Shown piece after piece: positions 53,244 through 64,000 of a stretch of 64,000 bases of DNA (within the stretch, counting starts at the first letter, position 1; each line of letters opens with the position of its first letter). The stretch is from Streptomyces sp. AP-93 (lineage in GTDB: Bacteria; Actinomycetota; Actinomycetes; Streptomycetales; Streptomycetaceae). The stretch spans positions 310,022-374,021 of the forward strand of contig NZ_JALGBX010000003.1 of NCBI RefSeq assembly GCF_022808175.1, read 5' to 3'. The position numbers were made by a program, and so were the translations under genes. A model generated the notes under the pieces. The model saw only the letters and a program-made list of their open reading frames with translations. It had not been told where the DNA came from and did no database searches.

Positions 53244-53312
53244 TCCACGACCCTATTCGGCCACCGCCGGGCACACCGACCGGGCTCGCCGGTCGAGCCG
53301 GCTGCGGCCATA

Positions 53313-53372
53313 CAGTCAGCTCGTCAGTCAGCTCGTCAGGCAGGTCGGCAGGCAGGTCGGCAGGCAGGTCGT
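53313..53372. repeat. five 12-bp tandem repeats
   Basis: Two copies of CAGTCAGCTCGT followed by three of CAGGCAGGTCGG/T fill the gap between the phosphatase start and the stop of the next gene; the last repeat reaches the first base of that stop codon. It is a likely slippage site. Confidence 0.85.
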
Positions 53373-53977
53373 CACACCGTCCAGGACGCTTCGAGGTCGA
53401 CGACGTCCCCGGTGAGGGCCTCCACGTCGGCCTGGATCTGGGCGCGCAGCGACAGCCGTTCGACGCGCTCCTGCCGGTACTTCCCGTGTTCGGCCGCCGC
53501 GTGCCACATCGACAGCACCAGGAACTCACGGCCCGGGGCCTCGCCGAAGAGGCCCCGGACCATGCCGGGCGAGCCCGCCATGGCCGGGTTCCAGACCTTC
53601 TCCTGCATGAGCGCGAAATGGTCCACGCGCCCCTCCCGCACCCTGGTGTGGGCGACCCTGACGACGTCGGCGTCGGTGAAACGTGGCTCAAAACCGGTCT
53701 TCACGTCGAAGCGGTGGTCGAAGAGCGTGACCCGCGCGTCGGTGTAGGTGCCGTTCTGCGAAGCGGCCAGCCGGTCGTGCGAGCGGGCCATGAAGGAGTC
53801 GTAGAAGGAACGGCTCTCCCAGAAGGTGAAGACGTGCGCCACCCCCTGCCGGCCCCGGCTCCAGCCGCCGCCCTGCCCCCGGAATCCCGGCTCGCCCGGC
53901 AGTCCCGCCCATTTGCGCTGCCCGCGCTCGAACCCGCGTCGGTCCGTCACCGTGCAGCGAATCCACTTGACCAGCAC
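53372..53977 (-). CDS. DUF4937/YdbC-like protein
   Basis: A 201-residue cytoplasmic protein. It begins LVKWIRCTVTDRRGFERGQR and contains HVFTFWESRSFYDSFMARSH and LSMWHAAAEHGKYRQERVER, the kind of ferredoxin-like (dimeric alpha/beta barrel) half-repeats seen in YdbC/DUF4937 and antibiotic monooxygenase-like proteins. No catalytic residues are evident. It starts at GTG 53977; the 33 bp to the acetyltransferase stop suggest co-transcription with that gene. Confidence 0.75.
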   Translation of the reverse strand: MLVKWIRCTVTDRRGFERGQRKWAGLPGEPGFRGQGGGWSRGRQGVAHVFTFWESRSFYDSFMARSHDRLAASQNGTYTDARVTLFDHRFDVKTGFEPRFTDADVVRVAHTRVREGRVDHFALMQEKVWNPAMAGSPGMVRGLFGEAPGREFLVLSMWHAAAEHGKYRQERVERLSLRAQIQADVEALTGDVVDLEASWTV

Positions 53978-54009
53978 TGCGCCATCGTACGGTCCCGGTG
54001 GGGCCCGGG

Positions 54010-54834
54010 TCAGTCCTCGGCGCGGTACAACCGAAGCAGTTCGTCCACGTCCCGCTCGGACAGCCGAAGTCCGAACTCCCGGACGAGCAGGGCCGGCACC
54101 TCCTCGGCCGGCACCTCCCGCCGCTCGATCCGCCCGTCGGGCAGCAGCCGGGAGAGCTCCCGCCCTACGAGGGCCAGCCGGGCGCAGTCGCCCGGGTACT
54201 GGACGATGGCCCGGGCGAGGAAGGCGGAGCGGGGGTGCGAGGAGCTGTAGTGGTTCAGCACCACGTAGTCGACGGGATGATAGGGCTGCGGGGTGAAGGC
54301 GTACAGGTCGCGCCAGGCGCCCTCGCGCCATGCGCAGAGCGCGAGGACCCCGTCCGCTTCCTCCCGGACGCGGAACACCCATTCCTCCTGCCGCACTTCG
54401 ACCCCGGGGCTCGCCAGCGGGACGGGCTCCCTCGGTCCCTGCCAGCCGAACCCGGCGTCACAGAGCCACGGTTCCCCTTCGACGGTGACGACGAGGACGG
54501 CGTGCGTCACCGCGAGCAGGGAGTCCCCCCGGGTGCGGTTGCGGGCGCCGCGTCCGCAGACCGCGAAGCCGATCCGCTCCAGGGCCGCGGCCAGCAGGGT
54601 GTTCTGCTCGTAGCAGTAGCCGCCGCGGCGCTCGTGCACGAGCTTGTCCTCGACCGTCTTGACGTCCAGCCCGACGGGGCGGCCGAACAGCACGTCCAGG
54701 CTCTCGAAGGTGATCGCACCGGTGTGGGCCCGGTGTACTGCCTTCAACGTCGCGAGGTCCGCCCGGAGTTCCCCGCCGTTCCATCCGATCCTCGCCAGAT
54801 AGGCGTCCAGATCCAGCTCGTCACCGCTCCACAT
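54010..54834 (-). CDS. arylamine N-acetyltransferase
   Basis: A 274-residue NAT enzyme that transfers acetyl from acetyl-CoA to arylamines and hydrazines. The Cys-His-Asp triad is clear: C74 in RRGGYCYEQNTLL, H111 in AVTHAVLVV and D126 in WLCDAGFGWQGP, at the family's usual positions (about 69/107/122). ITFESLDVLFGRPVGLD is also conserved. Start ATG 54834. In Streptomyces such genes may modify antibiotic precursors or detoxify amines; nothing nearby points to a pathway. Confidence 0.95.
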   Translation of the reverse strand: MWSGDELDLDAYLARIGWNGGELRADLATLKAVHRAHTGAITFESLDVLFGRPVGLDVKTVEDKLVHERRGGYCYEQNTLLAAALERIGFAVCGRGARNRTRGDSLLAVTHAVLVVTVEGEPWLCDAGFGWQGPREPVPLASPGVEVRQEEWVFRVREEADGVLALCAWREGAWRDLYAFTPQPYHPVDYVVLNHYSSSHPRSAFLARAIVQYPGDCARLALVGRELSRLLPDGRIERREVPAEEVPALLVREFGLRLSERDVDELLRLYRAED

Positions 54835-54951
54835 GGCTTCCCCGCTCTACGCATCGCGACATCACGGGGCGTTCCGGCGGCCCCGCCCCCACACAATGAT
54901 CACGGCGATCGCCCTGTGCGCCATCCCGTTCTTCCCCCGCCGAAGCGGAAC

Positions 54952-54980
54952 GCGGGGACCGGCACGCGGCCGGTCCCCGC
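54952..54980 (-). terminator. intrinsic terminator after the methyltransferase gene
   Basis: GCGGGGACCGGC (54952-54963) pairs exactly with GCCGGTCCCCGC (54969-54980) around ACGCG, 28 bp past the stop of the methyltransferase gene. Confidence 0.8.
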
Positions 54981-55008
54981 TCCTTCGATCAGTCGGTCCG
55001 ATCGGCCG

Positions 55009-55749
55009 TCAGGCGCGGCAGCGCAGCATCTCCAGCGGCGGGTTGGCGTGGAGGTCCGCCCAGTGGTCCGCACCGAACTCGCGCAGACCTGCCTCCGACA
55101 CCTCCAGCGGGACCCAGGTCAGCTCGCTGAACCCGGCCGCCTCCAGGCACTTCTCGTAGACCTCTCGGCGCGGGCGGTTGGCGACGAACGAGACCGGCGG
55201 GTCGAGCAGCGCCGTGGTCCGGACCTTCGGTCCGGTCTCGCCCTCCTCGCCGGTGAGCACGCTGCGGAAGCCGTACTTCTCCGGTGTCGGCCCGTCGAAG
55301 CGGTAGTCGGGCGACTGGTTGAGCAGGAACAACTCGGCGCCCGGCTTCAGGCTCCGGTGGATGTTGCGGCACATCCGCTCCGTGGTGGCGGTGTCCGGCG
55401 CGTAGTTGAGCAGTTGGACCGCCAGGCCGATGTCGAAGCGCTGCTCGAAGGGCCGCAGTTCGGACGCGTCCCCCACCTCGTAACGCACACCCAGCGGATG
55501 CTGCTCCTCCAGCTTCTGCGCGACGGCGACCATCTCACCGGAGATGTCGATGCCGAGCACGTCCGTGGCACCGCGCCGCTTGAACTCACGGCTGTAGAAG
55601 CCGGTGCCGGAGGCCAGGTCGAGGACCGACTTGCCGCTCACATCCCCGACCAGGGCCAGGAAGCCGGGCACCACCGCGTACTGCTCCAGAGGCAGGGCCT
55701 TGAAGCCCTCGTAGGCCTCACCTATCTCGTCGTACTGCTGTGCGCTCAC
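55009..55749 (-). CDS. class I SAM-dependent methyltransferase
   Basis: A 246-residue methyltransferase. The SAM-binding motif is SVLDLASGTGFYSREFKRRG, followed by VLGIDISGEMVAVAQ and RFDIGLAVQLLNYAP. It resembles small-molecule O/N-methyltransferases such as those of the ToxA group. The substrate is unknown. The GTG at 55749 follows GGGGGAGAG. It is a single-gene unit between two strong terminators. Confidence 0.9.
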   Translation of the reverse strand: MSAQQYDEIGEAYEGFKALPLEQYAVVPGFLALVGDVSGKSVLDLASGTGFYSREFKRRGATDVLGIDISGEMVAVAQKLEEQHPLGVRYEVGDASELRPFEQRFDIGLAVQLLNYAPDTATTERMCRNIHRSLKPGAELFLLNQSPDYRFDGPTPEKYGFRSVLTGEEGETGPKVRTTALLDPPVSFVANRPRREVYEKCLEAAGFSELTWVPLEVSEAGLREFGADHWADLHANPPLEMLRCRA

Positions 55750-55904
55750 TGTGCTCTCCCCCGTACTTCGTCGTCTTCAGGCCTCGGCCCCCGTCCCCGG
55801 GATGCGCCTCGGCCCCTGACGGGCAGTCTTCCCGCACTCCGGCGGACCGCCGTACTGGCAAAACCCACAAAGATCATCACTGCGTACAGGGCACAGACAC
55901 GACA

Positions 55905-55933
55905 AAGGGGACCGGCCTTAGGCCGGTCCCCTT
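55905..55933 (-). terminator. intrinsic terminator after nrdJ
   Basis: AAGGGGACCGGCC (55905-55917) pairs exactly with GGCCGGTCCCCTT (55921-55933) with a three-base loop, followed on the minus strand by TGTCG. It lies 70 bp past the nrdJ stop. Confidence 0.85.
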
Positions 55934-56003
55934 CGTGAAGCTGCTGGTCAGCTACCTGCGCGGGCTACGTCGGACGTCGTGTCCGACGCGATCCCGCCCC
56001 GTA

Positions 56004-58898
<2,895 letters not shown>

Positions 58899-59040
58899 GC
58901 CGTTCCTCCCAATGCGGGCAAAACGCCCTAAAGTGCCAGCGATATTCCGCGGCACGGTGCTGTGTGTCTTGTATCTACGTCTTCTTCGCCAGACCCACCG
59001 GCCGTTCCCACGCACGTACGGCGCGGAACGGGCCGTCCGG

Positions 59041-59553
59041 TCAGTCGGCGGCGGAGGCGGGCACGGGGACCGGAGCGGTCCCACCGGGCTCGCACTCTTC
59101 GGGGTGAGGCCGCGGCACGCGGAGTTCCGCGATGGCGGTCTCGAAGTCTTCGAGTGTGTCGAACGCCTTGTAAACGGACGCGAACCGGAGGTACGCGACC
59201 AGATCGAGCTCCTGCAACGGGCCGAGTATGGCCAGACCCACGTCGTGGGTGGTCAGCTCGGCGCTCCCGGTGGCGCGCAGCGCCTCCTCGACCCGCTGGC
59301 CGAGTTTGGCGAGGGCGTCCTCGGTGACCGGCCGCCCCTGGCACGCCTTGCGCACGCCGGAGATGACCTTGGTACGGCTGAAGGGTTCGGTCACCCCGCT
59401 GCGCTTGATCACCATCAGTGAGGCCGTCTCCACCGTCGTGAAGCGACGGGAGCAGTCGGGGCACTGGCGGCGCCGGCGGATCGACGTGCCGTCGTCGGTG
59501 GTGCGACTGTCGACGACACGGCTGTCGGGGTGCCTGCAGAAGGGGCAGTGCAT
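59041..59553 (-). CDS. nrdR: transcriptional regulator NrdR
   Basis: A 170-residue regulator of ribonucleotide reductase genes. The N-terminal zinc ribbon has [17 protein letters not shown] and [16 protein letters not shown]; residues about 48-140 are an ATP-cone domain ([36 protein letters not shown]) that senses ATP/dATP. The ATG at 59553 has GAGGGTGAGGG upstream; an earlier frame start would precede the zinc ribbon by 12 residues. Two NrdR boxes lie about 135-180 bp upstream, consistent with autoregulation of nrdR-nrdJ. Confidence 0.97.
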   Translation of the reverse strand: MHCPFCRHPDSRVVDSRTTDDGTSIRRRRQCPDCSRRFTTVETASLMVIKRSGVTEPFSRTKVISGVRKACQGRPVTEDALAKLGQRVEEALRATGSAELTTHDVGLAILGPLQELDLVAYLRFASVYKAFDTLEDFETAIAELRVPRPHPEECEPGGTAPVPVPASAAD

Positions 59554-59686
59554 GGTTCCCTCACCCTCCTCTTGGCACGACTGAATCACCTCGTGAGACC
59601 CCTGAACGGCAGAGTCGAAGCTCTGTCGGAGGCTCTCGAAGCAGCCACAAGCATATGCGATGTCGGGGACCCCGGCAGACCGAGGA

Positions 59687-59733
59687 CCACAACTTCTGGG
59701 TGGCAGCGCTCATCCAACCACTAGATCTTGGGT
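59687..59733 (-). promoter_or_regulatory. two NrdR boxes upstream of nrdR-nrdJ
   Basis: On the minus strand ACCCAAGATCTAGTGG (59733-59718) fits the consensus acaCwAtATaTwGtGt at 12 of 16 positions. A weaker copy, CACCCAGAAGTTGTGG (59702-59687), lies exactly 31 bp (three helical turns) away, the spacing reported for paired NrdR boxes. Confidence 0.7.
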
Positions 59734-59965
59734 TGTGGTGGATTTACACCGCTCCGCGTGTCGCGGTGTCCGATGGCCGGATGACAGGCCTCTCGGTGCC
59801 ACACTGGGCGCGGGCCCGGACGGTGGCGACCCGACCCGGAAGGGTACCGTAAGCAGTGGCTCCGCAGCCGAACCCCCATTCGGTCCGGATCACCCATCGG
59901 CGGTCCACGCAGCGGTCCATACACCTCACGAAGTGAACACGGTGGGTGATCTCCGATTTTTCACT

Positions 59966-59979
59966 CGAACGTGTGTTTG
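59966..59979 (+). promoter_or_regulatory. SOS (LexA) box upstream of lexA
   Basis: CGAAC-GTGT-GTTTG matches the Gram-positive LexA box CGAAC-N4-GTTCG with one mismatch, 64-77 bp before the lexA start. The 489-bp gap between the nrdR and lexA starts (59554-60042) otherwise holds the NrdR boxes and no gene. Confidence 0.8.
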
Positions 59980-60042
59980 GCGCAACCTTTCGAAAGCAAC
60001 TACCGTTGTCCAGCTAGGGAGAACATTTCGAGAGGGGCCGAC

Positions 60043-60834
60043 GTGACCACCACCGCAGACAGTGCCACCATCACTGCCCAGAACCGCTCCCAGAGCCGAC
60101 TTGAGCCGGTGCATGCCATGAATGACGCAAGTCTGAACCCGGAGGCGGAGCCCGTACGCCCCGCACGCTCGCTGCCAGGGCGACCTCCAGGCATCCGCGC
60201 CGACAGCTCCGGGCTCACGGACCGGCAGCGGAGGGTCATCGAGGTAATCCGCGACTCGGTGCAGCGGCGCGGTTACCCGCCGTCGATGCGGGAGATCGGC
60301 CAGGCCGTCGGCCTGTCCAGCACGTCTTCGGTCGCGCACCAGCTGATGGCCCTGGAGCGCAAGGGCTTCCTGCGCCGTGACCCCCACCGCCCCCGGGCGT
60401 ATGAGGTACGGGGCTCCGACCAGCCCAGCTCGCAGCCCACGGACACCACGGGCAAGCCCGCGGCCTCCTACGTCCCCCTGGTCGGCCGGATCGCGGCCGG
60501 TGGCCCGATCCTCGCCGAGGAGTCGGTGGAGGACGTGTTCCCCCTCCCCCGCCAGCTCGTCGGCGACGGCGAACTGTTCTGCCTCAAGGTCGTCGGCGAC
60601 TCCATGATCGAGGCCGCGATCTGTGACGGCGACTGGGTCACGGTCCGTCGTCAGCCCGTCGCGGAAAACGGGGACATCGTCGCCGCCATGCTCGACGGCG
60701 AGGCCACGGTGAAGCGTTTCAAGCGCGAGGACGGCCATGTCTGGCTGCTCCCCCACAACGCCGCCTACCAGCCGATCCCCGGCGACGAGGCCACCATCCT
60801 CGGCAAGGTCGTGGCCGTACTGCGCCGGCTCTGA
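60043..60834 (+). CDS. lexA: LexA repressor of the SOS response
   Basis: A 263-residue LexA. A 55-residue Streptomyces-type N-terminal extension precedes the winged HTH ([40 protein letters not shown]). The S24 protease domain has the self-cleavage site A152-G153 in [14 protein letters not shown], Ser187 in [11 protein letters not shown] and Lys224 in [10 protein letters not shown]. RecA filaments trigger the cleavage and relieve repression. I chose the GTG at 60043 with GAGAGGGG upstream. An ATG at codon 26 (MNDASL) is a possible alternative start. The gene has its own SOS box. Confidence 0.97.
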   Translation: MTTTADSATITAQNRSQSRLEPVHAMNDASLNPEAEPVRPARSLPGRPPGIRADSSGLTDRQRRVIEVIRDSVQRRGYPPSMREIGQAVGLSSTSSVAHQLMALERKGFLRRDPHRPRAYEVRGSDQPSSQPTDTTGKPAASYVPLVGRIAAGGPILAEESVEDVFPLPRQLVGDGELFCLKVVGDSMIEAAICDGDWVTVRRQPVAENGDIVAAMLDGEATVKRFKREDGHVWLLPHNAAYQPIPGDEATILGKVVAVLRRL

Positions 60835-60852
60835 TCGCCTGCGCCCCCATCC

Positions 60853-60885
60853 AGCTCCGGGACCTACTGCGCCGGTCCCGGAGCT
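60853..60885 (+). terminator. intrinsic terminator after lexA
   Basis: AGCTCCGGGAC (60853-60863) pairs with GTCCCGGAGCT (60875-60885) around an 11-base loop, followed by GCTTTGCG. It lies 19 bp past the lexA stop, between convergent genes. Confidence 0.8.
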
Positions 60886-60988
60886 GCTTTGCGTCCCCCC
60901 TTTGCGGCTAAACCGCCGCCGCTCTCGCGGACGTGGTTGCTCGCCGCTTGGGTTGCTCAATTGATGGTTGCTGCTCGTGCTCCCACAA

Positions 60989-62959
60989 CTACTTCGCGTC
61001 GGCCTGTGCGGCGGCGTCGATCGCGGCGAGCGAGCGGCGGACCTGATTGCGGTCCGTGGTGTACCAGAAGTCCGGCAGCGTGGCCCGCAGGAAGCTCCCG
61101 TACCGGGCCGTGGCCAGCCGGGGGTCCAGGACCGCGACGACACCCTTGTCGCCGGTGGCCCGTACGAGCCGGCCCGCGCCCTGGGCCATGAGCAGGGCCG
61201 CGTGCGTCGCCGCGACGGACATGAAGCCGTTCCCACCGCGCTCCTCGACCGCCTTCTGCCGAGCGCTCATCAGCGGGTCGTCGGGACGCGGGAACGGGAT
61301 CCTGTCCATGACCACCAGCTGACAGCTGGGCCCCGGCACATCCACCCCCTGCCACAGCGACAGGGTCCCGAACAGGCAGGTCTTCGGGTCGGCGGCGAAG
61401 GCCTTGATCAGCTCGCCGAGCGTCTCCTCGCCTTGGAGCAGGATCGGGTTGTCGAGCCGGCCGCGCAGCTCCTCGGCGGCGGCCTTCGCGCCGCGCATGG
61501 AGGAGAACAGTCCGAGGGTGCGGCCGCCCGCCGCCTCGATCAGCTCGGCGAGCTCGTCCACCATGTCGCCGCGGGTTCCCTCGCGGCCGGGGGTGGCCAG
61601 GTGCTTGGCGACGTAGAGGATGCCCTGCTTGGGATAGTCGAAGGGCGAGCCGACGTCCAGGCCCTTCCACTGCGGCACGTCCTCGCCCTCGACGCCTTCC
61701 GGGGACAGGCCCATCGACGCGGCGACCCCGTTGAAGTCACCGCCGAGCTTGAGGGTCGCGGACGTCAGGACCACCGAGCGCTCCGCGAACAGCTTCTCGC
61801 GCAGCAAGCCGGACACCGAGAGCGGAGCGACCCGCAGGGTGGCGCCGAAGCGGTCGTGGCGTTCGTACCAGACCACGTCGTACTCGGAGCCGGCCACGAT
61901 CCGCTCCGCCACCCCGTGCACGCTCTCCACCGCGGCGAGCGCCTGCTTGCGGACGGCGTCCTCGTCGTGGACGGACTTGTCGCGGGTGTTGCCGATCGCC
62001 GAGATCACGCTGCGCGAGGCGTCCCGCAGGGCCATCAGCGCGTAGCCGAGGTCCTCGGGGATCTCCTCCAGGCGGCCGGGGAGGGCCAGCTCCATGACCC
62101 GCTCGAAGGTCTCGGACGCGGTCTGCAGGGAGTCGGCGGTCTTCTCGTCGACCAGCTTCGCCGCGCGCTTCACGGCGCGGTTGACCTGGCCCGGGGTGAG
62201 CTCTCCCGTGGCGACCCCGGTCACCCGGGACACCAGCTCGTGGGCCTCGTCGACGATCAGCACCTCGTGCTGCGGGAGCACCGGGGCGCCCTCGATCGCG
62301 TCGATGGCGAGAAGTGCGTGATTGGTGACGACCACGTCCGCGAGCTTGGCCCGCTCGCGGGCGGCCTCGGCGAAGCACTCCGCTCCGTACGCGCACTTCG
62401 TGGCGCCCAGGCATTCGCGGGAGGAGACGGAGATCTGCGCCCAGGCCTTGTCGGAGACACCCGGGGTGAGGTCGTCGCGGTCGCCCGTCTCGGTCTCGTC
62501 CGCCCAGTCGCGCAGCCGCAGCAGGTCCTGCCCCAGCTTGCTGGTCGGGGTGGCCGCCTCGAACTGGTCGAAGAGGCCCTCCTCCTCGTCCTGCGGGGCG
62601 CCCTCGTGCAGACGGTGCAGGCACAGGTAGTTGGAGCGGCCCTTGAGCATGGCGAACTGCGGGCGGCGGCGGAGCTGCGGATGCAGCGCCTCCACCGTCC
62701 GGGGCAGGTCGCGCTCGACGAGCTGGCGCTGGAGGGCCAGCGTCGCCGTGGCCACGACCACGCGCTCGCCGTGCGCGAGGGCCGGCACCAGGTAGCCCAG
62801 GGACTTACCGGTGCCGGTACCCGCCTGGATGAGGCGGTGGGAGTTGTCGTCGATCGCTTCGGCGACGGCTTCGGCCATGGCCACCTGGCCGGGGCGCTCC
62901 GTGCCGCCGACGGCGGAGACGGCGGCGTGCAGCAGGTCGGGGAGGGAGGGCTTCGTCAT
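60989..62959 (-). CDS. ATP-dependent DNA helicase, DinG/XPD-like
   Basis: A 656-residue superfamily 2 helicase of the DinG/YoaA type. Walker A is LIQAGTGTGKSLGYLVPALA, the DEAH box VLIVDEAHELVSRVTGV, and motif VI is AQGAGRLVRATGDKG. Four cysteines suited to an iron-sulphur cluster are in NYLCLHRLHEG and RECLGATKCAYGAECF. VLTSATLKLGGDFNG is motif III-like. It unwinds DNA with 5' overhangs and R-loops. Start ATG 62959 with GGAGGGAGGG upstream. It converges on lexA, which fits a DNA-repair neighbourhood. Confidence 0.93.
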   Translation of the reverse strand: MTKPSLPDLLHAAVSAVGGTERPGQVAMAEAVAEAIDDNSHRLIQAGTGTGKSLGYLVPALAHGERVVVATATLALQRQLVERDLPRTVEALHPQLRRRPQFAMLKGRSNYLCLHRLHEGAPQDEEEGLFDQFEAATPTSKLGQDLLRLRDWADETETGDRDDLTPGVSDKAWAQISVSSRECLGATKCAYGAECFAEAARERAKLADVVVTNHALLAIDAIEGAPVLPQHEVLIVDEAHELVSRVTGVATGELTPGQVNRAVKRAAKLVDEKTADSLQTASETFERVMELALPGRLEEIPEDLGYALMALRDASRSVISAIGNTRDKSVHDEDAVRKQALAAVESVHGVAERIVAGSEYDVVWYERHDRFGATLRVAPLSVSGLLREKLFAERSVVLTSATLKLGGDFNGVAASMGLSPEGVEGEDVPQWKGLDVGSPFDYPKQGILYVAKHLATPGREGTRGDMVDELAELIEAAGGRTLGLFSSMRGAKAAAEELRGRLDNPILLQGEETLGELIKAFAADPKTCLFGTLSLWQGVDVPGPSCQLVVMDRIPFPRPDDPLMSARQKAVEERGGNGFMSVAATHAALLMAQGAGRLVRATGDKGVVAVLDPRLATARYGSFLRATLPDFWYTTDRNQVRRSLAAIDAAAQADAK

Positions 62960-63011
62960 AGCACTGCCAACCCTACGGGGCCCCGCCGACAGTGACCGCA
63001 CCGGCGAGCGG

Positions 63012-64000
63012 TCATGACCGGTGGAGGGGGTTCGGCACGGTCCCGTACCGGACGGCGTGCGGGCGGTCGGGGCGGTCGCGGTAGCCGTCCTCGTAGAGAC
63101 GGTTCCTGTTGAGACAGAGCCTCCCGATGCGTTCGCCGAGGAGGTCGAAGAGCTCGTAGCGCTCCTTGAGCTCCGGGAAACGGGCCTGGTGGCGGAGGAT
63201 CTCCGCCCGCACGAGGGACCAGAACGTGTCCTCCGCGACCCCGAGCCGGTCCTCGCAGAGGGCGGAGAGGTAGCGGAAGACGCCGACGAAGAGCCCGGAG
63301 TGGATGAACTGGGGCAGGAAGTCCGCGGGCTCGGTGAGCAGGACCGCACGGACCTCGTCGGGCATGGCCGCCAGCTCGGGCAGCGGTTCGGCGCTGATGT
63401 TGACGTCGTCCACGAAGTCCTTGACCGCGAGCCGGACCGGGACGTCGTGCTCGTCGAAGATCACGACGGCGTTCTCGCCGTGCGGGGAGAAGACGGTGCC
63501 GTAGCGGTAGAGGAAGCGGAGCAGCGGAGGCAGCAGGGCGGCGAAGAGGCGCTGGAGCCAGACGGTGGGGGTCAGGCCGGAGCGGGCGACGAGCTCGGCG
63601 GTGAAGGACCGGCCGCGGGGATCGACGTGCAGGAGCGAGGAGAGGGTGCGGGCCCGCTCGCCGGGGGCGAGGTGTCCGGTCAGCGGCTCGCGCCAGATCG
63701 CGCCGAGGAGCTCCTTGTACTGGTACGGGACTTCGGGGAGCGCGTCGTAGACGGGGTGGCGGACCGTGACGGAGGCGACCTCGCCCAGCAGGATCACCCC
63801 GCATTCCTCGCGGAGGAAGGCATCGCCGTCGCGCAGGGAGTGGATCCAGGCGGTGACGGCGGGCGCCGCGAGGGCCAGGTCCGAGGGGAGGCCGCGCCAG
63901 ACCATCGTGTTGAAGATCGAGAGCGGCAGTTTGACGCTGTGGCGGTCGGGGCGGGTGAGGTTGAGGAAGGTCCGGATCGACTGCTGGGGGAGGCGGAGGT
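63012..64000 (-). CDS. IucA/IucC-family siderophore synthetase (partial, N-terminus outside window)
   Basis: The C-terminal part (about 330 residues visible) of an NRPS-independent siderophore synthetase. SVKLPLSIFNTMVWRGLPSD is the conserved segment of the active site; FSPHGENAVVIFDEHDVPVR and LAVKDFVDDVNIS contain the ATP-site and catalytic residues; the FhuF-like C-terminus follows. Such enzymes join a carboxylate (citrate, succinate) to an amine or alcohol using ATP. The frame is open through the right edge, so the start lies outside. The rest of any siderophore cluster would be beyond the window. Confidence 0.88.
   Translation of the reverse strand, partial: LRLPQQSIRTFLNLTRPDRHSVKLPLSIFNTMVWRGLPSDLALAAPAVTAWIHSLRDGDAFLREECGVILLGEVASVTVRHPVYDALPEVPYQYKELLGAIWREPLTGHLAPGERARTLSSLLHVDPRGRSFTAELVARSGLTPTVWLQRLFAALLPPLLRFLYRYGTVFSPHGENAVVIFDEHDVPVRLAVKDFVDDVNISAEPLPELAAMPDEVRAVLLTEPADFLPQFIHSGLFVGVFRYLSALCEDRLGVAEDTFWSLVRAEILRHQARFPELKERYELFDLLGERIGRLCLNRNRLYEDGYRDRPDRPHAVRYGTVPNPLHRS

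Noticed and set aside
58899..59040. A cobalamin riboswitch in the nrdR-nrdJ gap
   Set aside because: At 142 bp the gap is short for a B12 riboswitch, and no B12-box-like sequence was seen; control by NrdR upstream of nrdR is enough to explain the operon.

Overview
The window is high-GC actinomycete DNA and almost certainly a Streptomyces chromosome. It carries the principal sigma factor hrdB next to the sporulation regulator gene whiH, the nrdR-nrdJ pair divergent from lexA, a second gyrB-type gene (parE), frequent GTG starts and many ATGA/GTGA gene overlaps. From memory of S. coelicolor A3(2), where lexA is SCO5803, nrdR/nrdJ SCO5804/5805, whiH SCO5819 and hrdB SCO5820, this is that conserved core block read in the opposite direction. 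No rRNA, tRNA, CRISPR array, insertion sequence or phage gene was seen.

Layout. 1-3.1 kb: end of a G3E/CobW GTPase, a citrate synthase, and a divergent citrate synthase-like protein with an N-terminal DNA-binding helix-turn-helix. 3.2-14.1 kb: a sugar locus with a GH13 alpha-glucosidase, an ABC importer (two permeases and a lipoprotein), a LacI regulator and a 1430-residue secreted GH87 enzyme. It reads as an alpha-1,3-glucan (mutan) utilisation locus: the secreted enzyme cuts the polymer, the importer takes up oligosaccharides and the glucosidase finishes them. Similar CGCAA/TTGCG operator-like sites lie upstream of all three transcription units. 14.1-18.7 kb: a CitA/CitB-type two-component system facing a DUF485-ActP-type symporter pair. 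18.8-32.6 kb: core genes parE, a DUF7455 protein, a trypsin-like protease, hrdB, whiH, an ABC fusion protein, a NUDIX protein with a winged-helix tail, a debranching-enzyme-like protein and a DUF4192 protein.

32.7-44.0 kb: a complete mevalonate-pathway cluster sits between the DUF4192 gene and a recQ-like gene. Seven overlapping genes run GGPP synthase, mevalonate kinase, diphosphomevalonate decarboxylase, phosphomevalonate kinase, type 2 IPP isomerase, HMG-CoA reductase, HMG-CoA synthase. Divergent from them is an NphT7-like acetoacetyl-CoA synthase, followed by a convergent LuxR-family regulator. The isomerase and the regulator are each split by a frameshift, and the regulator lacks the ATPase half typical of LAL proteins. 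No terpene cyclase or prenyltransferase is present in the window.

44.1-64 kb: a RecQ-family helicase with a phosphoribosyltransferase-like tail, two conserved hypotheticals, rnhB, a degraded tetR/MFS efflux pair, a DUF4153/4173 membrane protein, an ADP-ribosylglycohydrolase, a histidine phosphatase, a DUF4937/YdbC-like protein, an arylamine N-acetyltransferase, a methyltransferase, nrdJ, nrdR, lexA, a DinG-type helicase and the start of an IucA/IucC siderophore synthetase. The nrdR-lexA gap holds two NrdR boxes 31 bp apart and an SOS box.

Limits: domain calls come from reading translated sequence, not from searches. Both frameshifts in the mevalonate block could be sequencing errors.
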